Source of the DNA: Gaiellasilicea sp963811885
GTDB taxonomy: Bacteria > Actinomycetota > Thermoleophilia > Gaiellales > Gaiellaceae
Direction: 5' to 3'
Length of the DNA stretch: 64,000 bases
NCBI GenBank assembly: GCA_963811885.1
Contig: CAWETB010000015.1
Span: 372,001 to 436,000 of the forward strand
Part shown: positions 32,189-40,557 of the stretch, piece by piece
Position numbering within the stretch: the stretch's first letter is position 1
Layout of the letters: every line of letters begins with the position of its first letter
Translations under genes and position numbers: made by a program
The notes under the pieces: model-generated
What the model was told of the DNA's origin: nothing
Databases searched by the model: none
What the model saw: only the letters and a program-made list of their open reading frames with translations

Positions 32189-32961
32189 CGCGCATGTCCG
32201 ACAAGGTGCTGCTGCGCCGCTACCACGAGCAGGGAGACCTCGCCGCGCGCGAGCAGCTGATCGAGCAGTACCTCTCGCTCGTCCGCTCGCTCGCCCGCCG
32301 CTACGCCTACCGGGGCGAGCAGCTCGACGACCTCGTCCAGATCGGCTGCATCGGCCTGATCAAGGCGATCGACCGCTTCGACATCGACCGCGGCGTCGAG
32401 CTGACGACGTACGCGACGCCGAACATCATCGGCGAGATCAAGCGCCATTTCCGCGACAAGGGCTGGGCCGTGCGCGTTCCGCGCGGCCTCCAGGAGCTGA
32501 ACGTCCAGCTCTCGAAGATCGTCGAGGACCAGACCGTCCAGCTCGGGCGCTCGCCGACGATCCCCGAGCTCGCCAAGGCGGCCGGCGTCGAGGAGGAGCT
32601 CGTGCTCGAGGCGCTCGAGTCGGGCCGCGCCTACACGTCGCTCTCGCTCTCGACCGGCGGCTCCGACGAGGACGGCGAGCTCGATCCGCTCGAGTCGCTC
32701 GGCACCGAGGAGCACCAGTACTCGGTCTCGGAGGATCGCGCCGTGCTCGCGCCCGGCTTCCGCGTGCTCGACGAGCGCGAGCGCCGGATTCTCCACCTGC
32801 GCTTCTTCGACGGGCTGACGCAGAGCCAGATCGCACAGCACGTCGGGATCTCGCAGATGCACGTCTCGCGCCTGATCCGGCGGGCGCTGGAGAAGATCCG
32901 CGACGAGATCGCGACCGACGAGCAGCTCGAGGCACTGGCGCCCAAGCGCCGGGCCAGCTAG
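32185..32961 (+). CDS. SigB/SigF/SigG-subfamily sigma factor
   Basis: The factor has 258 aa. Region 2 is LLRRYHEQGDLAAREQLIEQ and RYAYRGEQLDDLVQIGCIGL, then FDIDRGVELTTYATPNIIGE with the region 2.4 helix. Region 3 is RSPTIPELAKAAGVEEELVL. Region 4 is DERERRILHLRFFDGLTQSQ, then QMHVSRLIRRALEKIR with the HTH. This is the group 3 stress/sporulation class controlled by anti-sigma factors and partner switching. The upstream gene encodes an RsbW-like protein in a 4-bp overlap. I choose GTG 32185; an ATG at 32194 is also possible. Targets are unknown. Confidence 0.92.
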   Translation: MTRMSDKVLLRRYHEQGDLAAREQLIEQYLSLVRSLARRYAYRGEQLDDLVQIGCIGLIKAIDRFDIDRGVELTTYATPNIIGEIKRHFRDKGWAVRVPRGLQELNVQLSKIVEDQTVQLGRSPTIPELAKAAGVEEELVLEALESGRAYTSLSLSTGGSDEDGELDPLESLGTEEHQYSVSEDRAVLAPGFRVLDERERRILHLRFFDGLTQSQIAQHVGISQMHVSRLIRRALEKIRDEIATDEQLEALAPKRRAS

Positions 32962-32978
32962 TCACGGGCGGCGCTCCC

Positions 32979-32984
32979 TACAAT
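32979..32984 (+). promoter_or_regulatory. Leaderless-type -10 box for alaS
   Basis: TACAAT, a strong -10 match, then 6 nt, then GTG at 32991. It lies just after the sigma factor stop. Confidence 0.6.
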
Positions 32985-32990
32985 CCCTGG

Positions 32991-35516
32991 GTGCGTACGA
33001 GCGCCGAACTGCGCGAGGGCTTCCTCGCCTTCATGGAGGAGAAGGGCCACAAACGGCTGCCGTCGTGGCCGCTCGTGCCGCGCGCCGACGACCATTCGAC
33101 GCTGCTGACGACGGCCGGGATGCAGCCGCAGATGCCGTTCTTCCTCGGCCGCGAGGACCCGCCTGCGCCGCTGACGGCAACCTCGCAGAAGTGCTTCCGG
33201 ACGCCCGACATCGACGAGGTCGGCAACGACGGCCATCACCTCACCTTCTTCGAGATGCTGGGCAACTTCTCGTTCGGCCAGTACTTCAAGCCCGGGGCGA
33301 TCGAGTTCGCGAAGGAGTTCATCATCGAGCGCCTCGGGCTCGACTGGGACCGGATCTGGGTGACCGTCCACGCAGGCGACCCCGTCTTCGGGCTCGGGCC
33401 GGACGAGGTCGCGATCAAGGAGTGGGAGGCCGTCGGGATGCCGCCGGAGCGCATCGTCGCCCTCCCGAGCTCGGAGAACTTCTGGTCGGTCGGCGGCCCC
33501 GGGCCGTGCGGGCCGGACTCGGAGATCTACTGGGACTGGGGCCTGGAGTACGGCTGCGGCGACCCGACCTGCGCGCCGGCCTGCCCGCGCTGCGACCGCT
33601 TCCTCGAGTTCTGGAACCTCGTCTTCATGGAGTACGAGCAGCATCCCGACGGGACGCTGACGCCGCTGCCGAAGCAGAACATCGACACGGGGATGGGGCT
33701 CGAGCGCCTGGCGGCGATCGTCCAGGACGTCCCGAACCGCTCCGTCTACGAGACCGACGGCTATCAGGCGATCATGGACTGGGTCGCCGCCGAGAGCGGC
33801 GTCAAGTTCGGCGACTCGCCCGCGGCGACGAAGGCGCATCGCGTCCTCGCCGACCACGGCCGCGGGATGACGTTCCTCGTCGCCGACGGCGTCACGCCGT
33901 CGAACGAGGGCCGCGGCTACGTCCTGCGCCGGATCATCCGCCGAGCCGTCCAGCAGGCTCGCACGATCGGGCTCGACGACCTCTGGCGGATCAGCGACGT
34001 CGTCGTCGACCAGATGGGCGCCTGGTTCCCGGAGCTGACGGAGAACCGCGAGCGGATCCAGGAGGTGCTCCGCGCCGAGGAGGAGCGCTTCACCGAGACG
34101 CTCGCGCGCGGGCTGAAGCTGTTCGAGGAGGTCGCCGCGAGCGGCGCCATCTCGGGCAAGGACGCGTTCGACCTCTTCGCCACCTACGGCTTCCCGTTCG
34201 AGCTGACGCGCGAGCTGGCGCTCGAGCGTGGGATCCCGGTCGACGAGGACGGCTTCCGCGAGCGGATGGCCGAGCACCGCGAAGTCTCGCGCGGCGCCGG
34301 CTCGCGCGCGGTCACGGCACTGGCCGGGCCGCCGAGCCAGTTCGTCGGCTACGAGCAGACGGAAGTGCTGACTGCGATCCTCGCCCTCGAGGATCTCGGC
34401 GACGGCACGTTCGAGGCCAAGCTCGAGCGGACGCCGTTCTACTCGGCCGGCGGCGGCCAGGTCGCGGACCAGGGCTGGATCGAGCACGAGGAGACCGGCG
34501 CGCGCGCCGAGCTGCGCGACGCCGTTCGGATCGGCGACGACCAGACGCTCGTCTTCGAAGGCGAAGGCTTTGCCGTGGGCGACCGCGTCAAGGCCGTCGT
34601 GCCGTGGGCGGTGCGCTTCCCGACGATGGCGAACCACACCGCGACGCATCTGCTGCACGAGGCGCTCCGGCGCGTGCTCGGCGAGCACGTCCAGCAGGCG
34701 GGCTCGGCCGTGCGCCCCGACAAGCTGCGCTTCGACTTCACGCACGGCCAGGCACTGACCGGCGAGGAGCGCGCGCAGGTGGAGGAGCTCGTGAACGAGC
34801 ACGTCTTCGCCGCGCATCCCGTGCGGACGTTCGAGACGCCGATCGACGAGGCGCGGCGGCTGGGAGCGCAGATGCTCTTCGGCGAGAAGTACGGCGACAT
34901 CGTCCGCGTCGTCGAGATCGAGGGCTTCTCGCGCGAGCTCTGCGGCGGCACCCACGTCCGCTCGACGGCCGAGATCGGCCCGTTCGTGATCCTCTCCGAG
35001 GGCTCGGTCGGCTCGGGCGCGCGAAGGATCGAGGCCGTCACCGCCGGCGAGGCGTTCGCGCTCCTGCACGAGCGCGCGAAGGAGGGCGACGAGCTGCGGA
35101 ACGAGCTCGCGAAGGTGCGCAAGGAGGCGAAGCAGGGCGGCGACGGCGGCGGCAAGGCGGACGCCGACTTCACCGTCACGCGCGAGACGGCGGCCGGCGG
35201 CGTGACCGTGCTCGTCGTCGACGTCAAGAGCGGCGACCCGCTCGACGTCTCCGACAAGCTCAAGCAGCAGCACGCGCCCGCGGCTGTGATCGTCGGGGTG
35301 CGCGACAACGGCGCCGCCCAGCTCCTGATCAACCTCGACAAGTCGCTCGAGGGACGCGGCGTCAACGCCGGCGACGTGATCCGCGAGGCGGCGGCTCTGA
35401 TCGGCGGCAAGGGCGGCGGCAGGCCGACGATGGCACGCGCCGGCGGCAAGGACGCCGCCGGGCTCGACAACGCAGTCGCGCTGGCCGAGCAGACGATTCT
35501 CGAGGCGCTCGCCTGA
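32991..35516 (+). CDS. alaS: Alanyl-tRNA synthetase
   Basis: The enzyme has 841 aa. The class II core starts ELREGFLAFMEEKGHKRLPS, with LTTAGMQPQMPFF, FFEMLGNFSFGQYFK and NIDTGMGLERLAAI. The editing domain has HTATHLLHEALRRVLG (HxxxH) and the zinc-site RELCGGTHVRSTAEIG. A C-terminal DHHA1 oligomerisation domain is at ~700-841. It charges tRNA-Ala and edits Ser/Gly errors. The insertion CGDPTCAPACPRCDRF at ~190-205 carries four Cys that could bind zinc. GTG 32991 is supported by a -10 box 6 nt upstream. ruvX follows directly. Confidence 0.97.
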   Translation: MRTSAELREGFLAFMEEKGHKRLPSWPLVPRADDHSTLLTTAGMQPQMPFFLGREDPPAPLTATSQKCFRTPDIDEVGNDGHHLTFFEMLGNFSFGQYFKPGAIEFAKEFIIERLGLDWDRIWVTVHAGDPVFGLGPDEVAIKEWEAVGMPPERIVALPSSENFWSVGGPGPCGPDSEIYWDWGLEYGCGDPTCAPACPRCDRFLEFWNLVFMEYEQHPDGTLTPLPKQNIDTGMGLERLAAIVQDVPNRSVYETDGYQAIMDWVAAESGVKFGDSPAATKAHRVLADHGRGMTFLVADGVTPSNEGRGYVLRRIIRRAVQQARTIGLDDLWRISDVVVDQMGAWFPELTENRERIQEVLRAEEERFTETLARGLKLFEEVAASGAISGKDAFDLFATYGFPFELTRELALERGIPVDEDGFRERMAEHREVSRGAGSRAVTALAGPPSQFVGYEQTEVLTAILALEDLGDGTFEAKLERTPFYSAGGGQVADQGWIEHEETGARAELRDAVRIGDDQTLVFEGEGFAVGDRVKAVVPWAVRFPTMANHTATHLLHEALRRVLGEHVQQAGSAVRPDKLRFDFTHGQALTGEERAQVEELVNEHVFAAHPVRTFETPIDEARRLGAQMLFGEKYGDIVRVVEIEGFSRELCGGTHVRSTAEIGPFVILSEGSVGSGARRIEAVTAGEAFALLHERAKEGDELRNELAKVRKEAKQGGDGGGKADADFTVTRETAAGGVTVLVVDVKSGDPLDVSDKLKQQHAPAAVIVGVRDNGAAQLLINLDKSLEGRGVNAGDVIREAAALIGGKGGGRPTMARAGGKDAAGLDNAVALAEQTILEALA

Positions 35517-35518
35517 AG

Positions 35519-35910
35519 GTGATCGCCCTGGACTACGGCTCGGCGCGCACCGGCGTCGCCGTTTCGGACGCGACGGGGACGCTGGCGCGGCCGCTCGGCG
35601 TCGTCCGACACGCGCTGCCTCGGAGGCGGGCCTGCGGGAGCTCGCCGAGCTCGTCGCCGCGGAGGAGGCGGAGCGGGTCGTCGTCGGCCTGCCGTTGACG
35701 CTGCGCGGAGCGGCGGGCGCCCAGGCGCAGGAGACGGCGGCGTTCGTGGCGTCGCTCGAGGCGCTGCTCGACGTCCCCGTCGAGTCGTTCGACGAGCGCT
35801 TCACCACCGCTCTGGCCGCGTCCGGGCCGTCCTCGAAGGCCCCGGAGGATGCTCGTGCCGCGGCACACCTGCTCGAGAGCTGGCTGGCGTGGACGAGCCG
35901 AGAGGGGTAA
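35519..35910 (+). CDS. ruvX: Holliday junction resolvase-like RuvX/YqgF (frameshifted)
   Basis: The RNase H-like start VIALDYGSARTGVAVSD (first catalytic Asp) is clear. Near 35618 a one-base correction is needed to continue as SEAGLRELAELVAAEEAERV, VVGLPLTLRGAAGAQAQETA and SFDERFTT (second acidic strand), then EDARAAAHLLESWL, with stop 35908-35910. The corrected ~130 aa is the usual length. RuvX acts in pre-16S rRNA processing and is generally essential, so the shift is most likely an assembly error. It sits between alaS and mltG and overlaps mltG by 1 base (TAATG). Confidence 0.85.
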
Positions 35911-36821
35911 TGCCCCCGAAGCCCGGCCGCCCGCCAGAGCGGCCGCAGAAGGGCCAGATCGCTCGCCGCCGCGCCATCGCGGCGCTGCTGCTCGTCGCCT
36001 TCCTCGGGTTCGCGCTCTGGCTGGGCGTCAGCGCGTTCGGGGACAGCGACACCGAGAAGCCGCCGCCCGCCACGACGGTTGCAGCACCGAAGCCGACGAT
36101 CCTCCGGATCGTCTTTCCGGAGGGCTTCACGCGCAAGCAGATGGTGGTGCGGGTCGCGGAGGTGCGCCAGATCGCCAAGCGCAAGCGGAACGTGACGCCG
36201 ACGATCTCCGGCAACACCTACGCGAAGGCGTCGACGACCGCACCGGTGCCGCCGACGTTCCGGAAGGAGGCGAAGGGGAGAATCGAGGGCTTCCTCTTCC
36301 CCGCGACCTACGAGTTCACGCCGAAGACGACGAGCGCGCAGCTGGTCGACGACCAGATCGAGCACTTCGAGTCGAACTGGGCGAAGGTCGACCTCGCCGC
36401 GGCGAAGAAGAAGAACCTGACGCCGTACGACGTGCTGATCATCGCGTCGATGGTCGAGAAGGAGACGATCGCGCCGGACGAGCGGCCGAAGGTCGCGGCC
36501 GTGATCTACAACCGGCTCAAGGCCCGCATGCCGCTCGGGATCGACGCCACGATCCGCTACGGGCTCGACGTCCCCGGCACCGAATCGCTGCGCGTCTCCC
36601 AGCTCGAGAGCGACAACCCGTACAACACGCGCAACCGCACCGGGCTGCCGCCGACGCCGATCGCGAATCCCGGCCTGGCGTCGATGCAGGCCGCCGCGCA
36701 CCCGGCGAAGGTCGACTACCTCTACTTCGTGCGCAAGCCGGACAGGATCCACCACTTCTTCACGGCGAGCGAGTCCGAGTTCTTCCAAAAGGCCTGCGAG
36801 TACGGCTTCTCCTGCGGCTGA
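35910..36821 (+). CDS. mltG: Endolytic transglycosylase MltG
   Basis: The enzyme has 303 aa with a basic cytoplasmic N terminus, one TM (~24-44) and an extracytoplasmic region. The catalytic YceG domain has RIEGFLFPATYEF, then LIIASMVEKET with the catalytic Glu, then KVAAVIYNRLKARMPLGIDA and YNTRNRTGLPPTPIANPG. It cuts nascent peptidoglycan strands and so sets glycan chain length. ATG 35910 overlaps the ruvX stop and has GAGAGGGG before it. aroE starts 3 bp after its stop. Confidence 0.95.
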   Translation: MPPKPGRPPERPQKGQIARRRAIAALLLVAFLGFALWLGVSAFGDSDTEKPPPATTVAAPKPTILRIVFPEGFTRKQMVVRVAEVRQIAKRKRNVTPTISGNTYAKASTTAPVPPTFRKEAKGRIEGFLFPATYEFTPKTTSAQLVDDQIEHFESNWAKVDLAAAKKKNLTPYDVLIIASMVEKETIAPDERPKVAAVIYNRLKARMPLGIDATIRYGLDVPGTESLRVSQLESDNPYNTRNRTGLPPTPIANPGLASMQAAAHPAKVDYLYFVRKPDRIHHFFTASESEFFQKACEYGFSCG

Positions 36822-36824
36822 GTC

Positions 36825-37541
36825 GTGATCGGCGGCACCACAGCTCTCGTCGGACTCCTGCGCGACCCGAAGGTCGGCTCCCTTTCGCCGCGGATGCAGA
36901 ACGCCGCCTTCGCCGCGCTCGCGCTCGACGTCGCGTACGTGCCGCTCGGCGTCGCGCCCGAGCAGCTGGAGGACGCGGTGAGGGGAATGGTCGCGATGGG
37001 GTTCCTCGGCGCCAACGTGACGACGCCGCACAAGCTCGCAGTGGTCGCGCTCTGCGATGAGGTGGAGGGCGCGGTCGAGTCCGTCAACACGCTCGTGATC
37101 CGGGACGGCCGCGTGCTCGGGTCGAGCACCGACACCGCCGCACTCGGCGATCGTCGGCCGCGACGCGCCGCCGTGGTCGGCGCCGGCGGTGCAGCCGCAG
37201 CCTGGATCGCGGAGCTGGAGTCACGCGCCGCGCACGTCGAGGTCTTCTCCCGCAAGGGCGAGTGGCCGCCGCGCACCGACGACGCCGAGCTCGTCGTGCA
37301 CGCGACGCCGGTCAAGGACGAGCTGCTCTTCGCCCCGCGGGCGGGGCAGACGGTGATCGACCTGGCATACCGCGCCGAGGGAGGCGAGACGGCCCATGCC
37401 GCCGCCGCCGTCGCTGCCGGGAGCGAGCTCGTCGACGGGCTCGACGTGCTCGTCGCGCAGGGCGCCGCCTCGTTCGAGCGCTGGACCGGGGTGCCAGCCC
37501 CGGTTGACGTGATGCGCGCCGCAGTACGCTCTGCCGCGTGA
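36825..37541 (+). CDS. aroE: Shikimate dehydrogenase
   Basis: The enzyme is 238 aa, rather short for the family (~265-280). Substrate-domain motifs are LVGLLRDPKVGSLSPRMQNA and FLGANVTTPHKLAVVALCDE (catalytic Lys in TPHK). The NADP-binding loop is VVGAGGAAAAWIAELESR and the closing helix DGLDVLVAQGAASFERWTG. It reduces 3-dehydroshikimate with NADPH. The loop between GSSTDTAA and RRPRRAAVV is unusually short, which explains the reduced length. It overlaps aroC by 4 bp (GTGA). Confidence 0.92.
   Translation: MIGGTTALVGLLRDPKVGSLSPRMQNAAFAALALDVAYVPLGVAPEQLEDAVRGMVAMGFLGANVTTPHKLAVVALCDEVEGAVESVNTLVIRDGRVLGSSTDTAALGDRRPRRAAVVGAGGAAAAWIAELESRAAHVEVFSRKGEWPPRTDDAELVVHATPVKDELLFAPRAGQTVIDLAYRAEGGETAHAAAAVAAGSELVDGLDVLVAQGAASFERWTGVPAPVDVMRAAVRSAA
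37525..37530 (+). promoter_or_regulatory. Internal leaderless-type -10 box for aroC
   Basis: TACGCT inside the end of aroE, then 7 nt, then GTG at 37538. It could give aroC its own transcript. Confidence 0.3.
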
Positions 37542-38629
37542 CGCTTGCTCTCAGCACCGCCGGCGAGTCGCACGGGCCGGCGCTCGTGGCGATCCTGACC
37601 GGGCTGCCCGCCGGGCTCACGCTCGACCGCGCTGCGATCGACGCCGACCTGCACCGGCGCCAGCAGGGCTACGGGCGCAGCCCGCGCCAGCAGCTCGAGC
37701 AGGACGAGGTCGAGGTGCTCGCCGGCCTTCGGCACGGGCGCACGCTGGGAACGCCGCTCGCGCTCGTCGTCCGCAACCGCGACCACAAGAACTGGACGTG
37801 GGGGATGAGCCCGTGGCCGCCCGAAGGCGAGCCGTCCGGCAAGGGTACGAAGCCCGTGACGCTGCCGCGCCCCGGCCACGCCGACCTCGCCGGTGTCCTG
37901 AAGTACGGCCACGAGGACGTGCGCGACGCGCTCGAGCGGGCGAGCGCCCGCCATACGGCCGTGTTCGTCGCGGCCGGCGCCGTCGCCAAGGCGCTCCTGC
38001 GCGAGCTCGGGATCGAGGTCGCCGGCTCGGTGCTGGAGGTCGGCGGCGAGCGCGAGAACTGGGAGGAGGCGATCGACGCCGCACGGGCCGACCGCGACAC
38101 GCTCGGCGGCATCGTCGAGGTCCGCGCCACGGGCGTCTTTCCCGGGCTCGGCTCGTACGCCACCCGCGAGGACCGGCTCGACGCGCGGCTCGCGGCGGCG
38201 CTGATGGGGATCCAGGCGGTGAAGGGGGTGGAGGTCGGCGACGGCTTCGCGCTCGCTCGTGAGCGCGGTTCGGCGGCCCACGACGAGATCGAGCCCGGCC
38301 TGACGCGCCGCTCCAACCGCGCCGGTGGGATCGAGGCGGGGATCTCGAACGGCGAGGAGCTCGTCGTCCGCGCCGGCATGAAGCCGTTGCCGACGCTGAT
38401 GCGCCCGCTCGACTCGGTCGACCTCGCGACCGGCGATCCGGCGCAGGCCCTCGTCGAGCGCAGCGACGTCGCAGCGGTCGAGGCGCTGGCCGTCGTCGCC
38501 GAGGCTGCGGTCGCCTGGGAGCTCGCGCGGGCCGCTCGCGAGAAGCTCGGCGGCGACGCGCTCGTCGACATGCTCGCGGCGCACGCGGCCTACCTGCAGC
38601 GAGTCCAGGAGCGGAAACGCACGCCCTAG
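37538..38629 (+). CDS. aroC: Chorismate synthase
   Basis: The enzyme has 363 aa. It starts LALSTAGESHGPALVAILTG (signature 1), with RRQQGYGRSPRQQLEQDEVE, RPGHADLAGVLKYGHEDVRD and ERASARHTAVFVAAGAVAKA. It also has RRSNRAGGIEAGISNGEELV (signature 3 region). It makes chorismate from EPSP and needs reduced FMN. It is translationally coupled to aroE and followed after ~26 bp by the aroK-aroB fusion. Confidence 0.96.
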   Translation: MTLALSTAGESHGPALVAILTGLPAGLTLDRAAIDADLHRRQQGYGRSPRQQLEQDEVEVLAGLRHGRTLGTPLALVVRNRDHKNWTWGMSPWPPEGEPSGKGTKPVTLPRPGHADLAGVLKYGHEDVRDALERASARHTAVFVAAGAVAKALLRELGIEVAGSVLEVGGERENWEEAIDAARADRDTLGGIVEVRATGVFPGLGSYATREDRLDARLAAALMGIQAVKGVEVGDGFALARERGSAAHDEIEPGLTRRSNRAGGIEAGISNGEELVVRAGMKPLPTLMRPLDSVDLATGDPAQALVERSDVAAVEALAVVAEAAVAWELARAAREKLGGDALVDMLAAHAAYLQRVQERKRTP

Positions 38630-38655
38630 ACCGTCACGTTGCGCTGATCGGCTTC

Positions 38656-40032
38656 ATGGGCGCGGGGAAGTCCACCCTGGGGGCCGCGCTCGCGGAGCAG
38701 CTGGGGCGGCCGTTCGTCGACGTCGACGGCGAGATCGAGCGCGAGGAGCCGATCGCGCGGATCTTCGAGACGGGCGGCGAGGCTGCGTTCCGGCTGCGCG
38801 AGTCGAAGCACGCGCTCGAGGCGCTCGGCGCGACGACGCCGGCCGTGATCGCGCTCGGCGGCGGCGCGGTCGGCACCGACCAGATCCGGAAGGCATTGCG
38901 CGATCGCGCTTTGACGGTCCTGGTCGAGATCGACGCCGAGGAGGCATGGCGGCGCGTCGCCGGAGAGAGGCCGCTCGCGCAGGACGAGGCGGCATTCCGA
39001 ACGCTGTACGACCAGCGGCAGCCGCTCTACGACGATGCGGCGGACGCGCGGGCTGCGGATCTCGACGGCGCCGTCCTCGCTGCCGGCGGCGTCCACGTCG
39101 AGCCCGGCGCGCTGGAGCGGCTCGGCGAGCTCGTCCCGGCCGAGGGCCAGGTCGAGATCGTCAGCGACGCGCGGGTGGCGGGGATCTACGGCATGGACGT
39201 CCAGCTCGCGCTCGGCGCACGCGCCCGCGCCGTCCACGAGCTCGCGCCCGGAGAGCAGGCGAAGACGGTCGAGTCGCTGGAGGCGCTCTGGCATGCGCTG
39301 CGGCTCGAGCGGTCGGGCACGCTCGTCGCGCTCGGCGGCGGCTGCACGACGGACGTCGCCGGCTTCGCTGCGGCCACGTACTTCCGCGGGATCGACTGGG
39401 TCGCCGTGCCGACGACGCTCGTCGGCCAGGTCGACGCGGCGATCGGGGGCAAGACCGCCATCGACCTCCCCGACGGGAAGAACCTCGTCGGCGCCTTCCA
39501 CTGGCCCGTCCGGACGGTGATCGACCCCGTCACGCTGGAGACGCTCCCCGAGGAGGAGGTCGCGAACGGGCGGGCCGAGGTCGTCAAGACCGGCCTTCTG
39601 GCGGGCGAGCCGATCTGGGAGCTGCCGCCCGGCGAGCAGGTCCGCCGCGCCGCCGCATTCAAGACCGCGCTGTGCCTGCGCGACCCGCACGACCGCGGCC
39701 AGCGCGCGCAGCTCAACCTCGGCCACACGTTCGCGCACGCGCTCGAGGCGGCCGCGGACTACGCGCTCCCGCACGGCCGGGCGGTCGCGCTCGGGCTGCT
39801 CGCCGCGCTGCGCCTCTCCGGCCTCGACACGACGGTGGTCGAGGAGACGCTCCGCCCCGAGCCGGTCCGGGTCGATCGCGACGCGGCCTGGGCGGCGCTC
39901 GCGCGCGACAAGAAGGTCGTCGACGGGACGCCGCGCCTCGTCCTGCTCGAGGCGCCCGGCAGGCCGCGCGTCGGCGTCGAGGTGCCGTCGGCCGACGTTC
40001 GTGCCGCTCTCGACGCTCTGATCGCCGGATGA
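38656..40032 (+). CDS. aroKB: Bifunctional shikimate kinase / 3-dehydroquinate synthase (AroK-AroB fusion)
   Basis: The protein has 458 aa. Residues 1-~155 are shikimate kinase (Walker A MGAGKST at the very start, VIALGGGAV with the lid later at GERPLAQDEAAF). Residues ~160-458 are dehydroquinate synthase (TLVALGGGCTTDVAGFAAAT for NAD, PTTLVGQVDAAIGGKTAIDL, RAEVVKTGLL, NLGHTFAHALEA with metal His). It phosphorylates shikimate and cyclises DAHP. The ATG at 38656 lies inside the P-loop strand; upstream in-frame codons read HVALIGF, which belong to the fold. The true start is therefore probably a non-ATG codon upstream (CTG 38644, or inside the aroC end). Confidence 0.9.
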   Translation: MGAGKSTLGAALAEQLGRPFVDVDGEIEREEPIARIFETGGEAAFRLRESKHALEALGATTPAVIALGGGAVGTDQIRKALRDRALTVLVEIDAEEAWRRVAGERPLAQDEAAFRTLYDQRQPLYDDAADARAADLDGAVLAAGGVHVEPGALERLGELVPAEGQVEIVSDARVAGIYGMDVQLALGARARAVHELAPGEQAKTVESLEALWHALRLERSGTLVALGGGCTTDVAGFAAATYFRGIDWVAVPTTLVGQVDAAIGGKTAIDLPDGKNLVGAFHWPVRTVIDPVTLETLPEEEVANGRAEVVKTGLLAGEPIWELPPGEQVRRAAAFKTALCLRDPHDRGQRAQLNLGHTFAHALEAAADYALPHGRAVALGLLAALRLSGLDTTVVEETLRPEPVRVDRDAAWAALARDKKVVDGTPRLVLLEAPGRPRVGVEVPSADVRAALDALIAG

Positions 40033-40041
40033 GGCCGAGCC

Positions 40042-40112
40042 GGGCCGCGTAGCGGCCCCTTTAGGGGTCTTGCGCGCAGGGCATCCGCTTCCGCGGATGG
40101 CCTGCTTGCGCG
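40042..40112 (+). repeat. Dispersed hairpin repeat, copy C
   Basis: GGGCCGC-GTA-GCGGCCC is followed by TTTAGGGGTCTTGCGCG. The stem CAGGGCATCCGC/GCGGATGGCCTG (40077-40088, 40093-40104; one mismatch) with loop TTCC follows, then CTTGCGCG. It fills the aroKB-aroQ gap and stops 6 nt before the aroQ -10 box. Confidence 0.75.
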
Positions 40113-40118
40113 GGCGGA

Positions 40119-40124
40119 TAGAGT
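40119..40124 (+). promoter_or_regulatory. Leaderless-type -10 box for aroQ
   Basis: TAGAGT, then 7 nt, then ATG at 40132. The hairpin repeat lies just upstream. Confidence 0.45.
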
Positions 40125-40131
40125 CGCGCGC

Positions 40132-40557
40132 ATGCGCGTTGCCGTCCTCAACGGGGTCAACCTCGACGCCCTCGACAAGCGCGACCCGACCATCTACGGC
40201 GGGCTCGGACTCGCTGAGCTGGAGAGCCAGATCTATGCCTGGTCGAAGGTGCTCGAGTGCACGACCCGCTGCCGGCAGACGAACCACGAGGGCCAGTTCG
40301 TCGACTGGTGCCACGACGCGCTCGACTGGGCCGGCGGGGTCATCGTCAACCCCGGCGCCTGGTCGCACTACAGCTACGCGATCCGCGACGCGATCGAGCT
40401 CTTCAAAGTGCCCGTCGTCGAGGTGCATCTGTCCAACATCGAGGAGCGGGAGGAGTGGCGGCGGCATTCCGTGATCGCCGACCTCGCCGCGAAGCGGATC
40501 CTCGGCAAAGGCCCGGAGGGCTACAAGGAGGCGCTCGAATGGCTGGCGAAGCAATGA
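40132..40557 (+). CDS. aroQ: Type II 3-dehydroquinate dehydratase
   Basis: The enzyme has 141 aa with VAVLNGVNLDALDKRDPTIY (active-site Tyr loop, here GVNLDALDKR rather than the usual GPNLNLLGxR), TNHEGQFVDWCHDAL, VNPGAWSHYSYAIRDAIELF (His/Tyr region) and VEVHLSNIEEREEWRRHSVI. It dehydrates 3-dehydroquinate to 3-dehydroshikimate. The N-x-N-L loop is divergent but the catalytic residues are recognisable. It overlaps the peptidase gene by 4 bp, a pairing also common in Firmicutes (aroQ-pepP-efp). Confidence 0.9.
   Translation: MRVAVLNGVNLDALDKRDPTIYGGLGLAELESQIYAWSKVLECTTRCRQTNHEGQFVDWCHDALDWAGGVIVNPGAWSHYSYAIRDAIELFKVPVVEVHLSNIEEREEWRRHSVIADLAAKRILGKGPEGYKEALEWLAKQ

Noticed and set aside
32958..37031. 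A 1357-codon open frame on the minus strand opposite the sigma factor, alaS, ruvX and mltG
   Set aside because: It is the antisense shadow of GC-rich genes. The plus-strand products are unmistakable, while this frame is Arg/Asp/Leu-rich with no domain.
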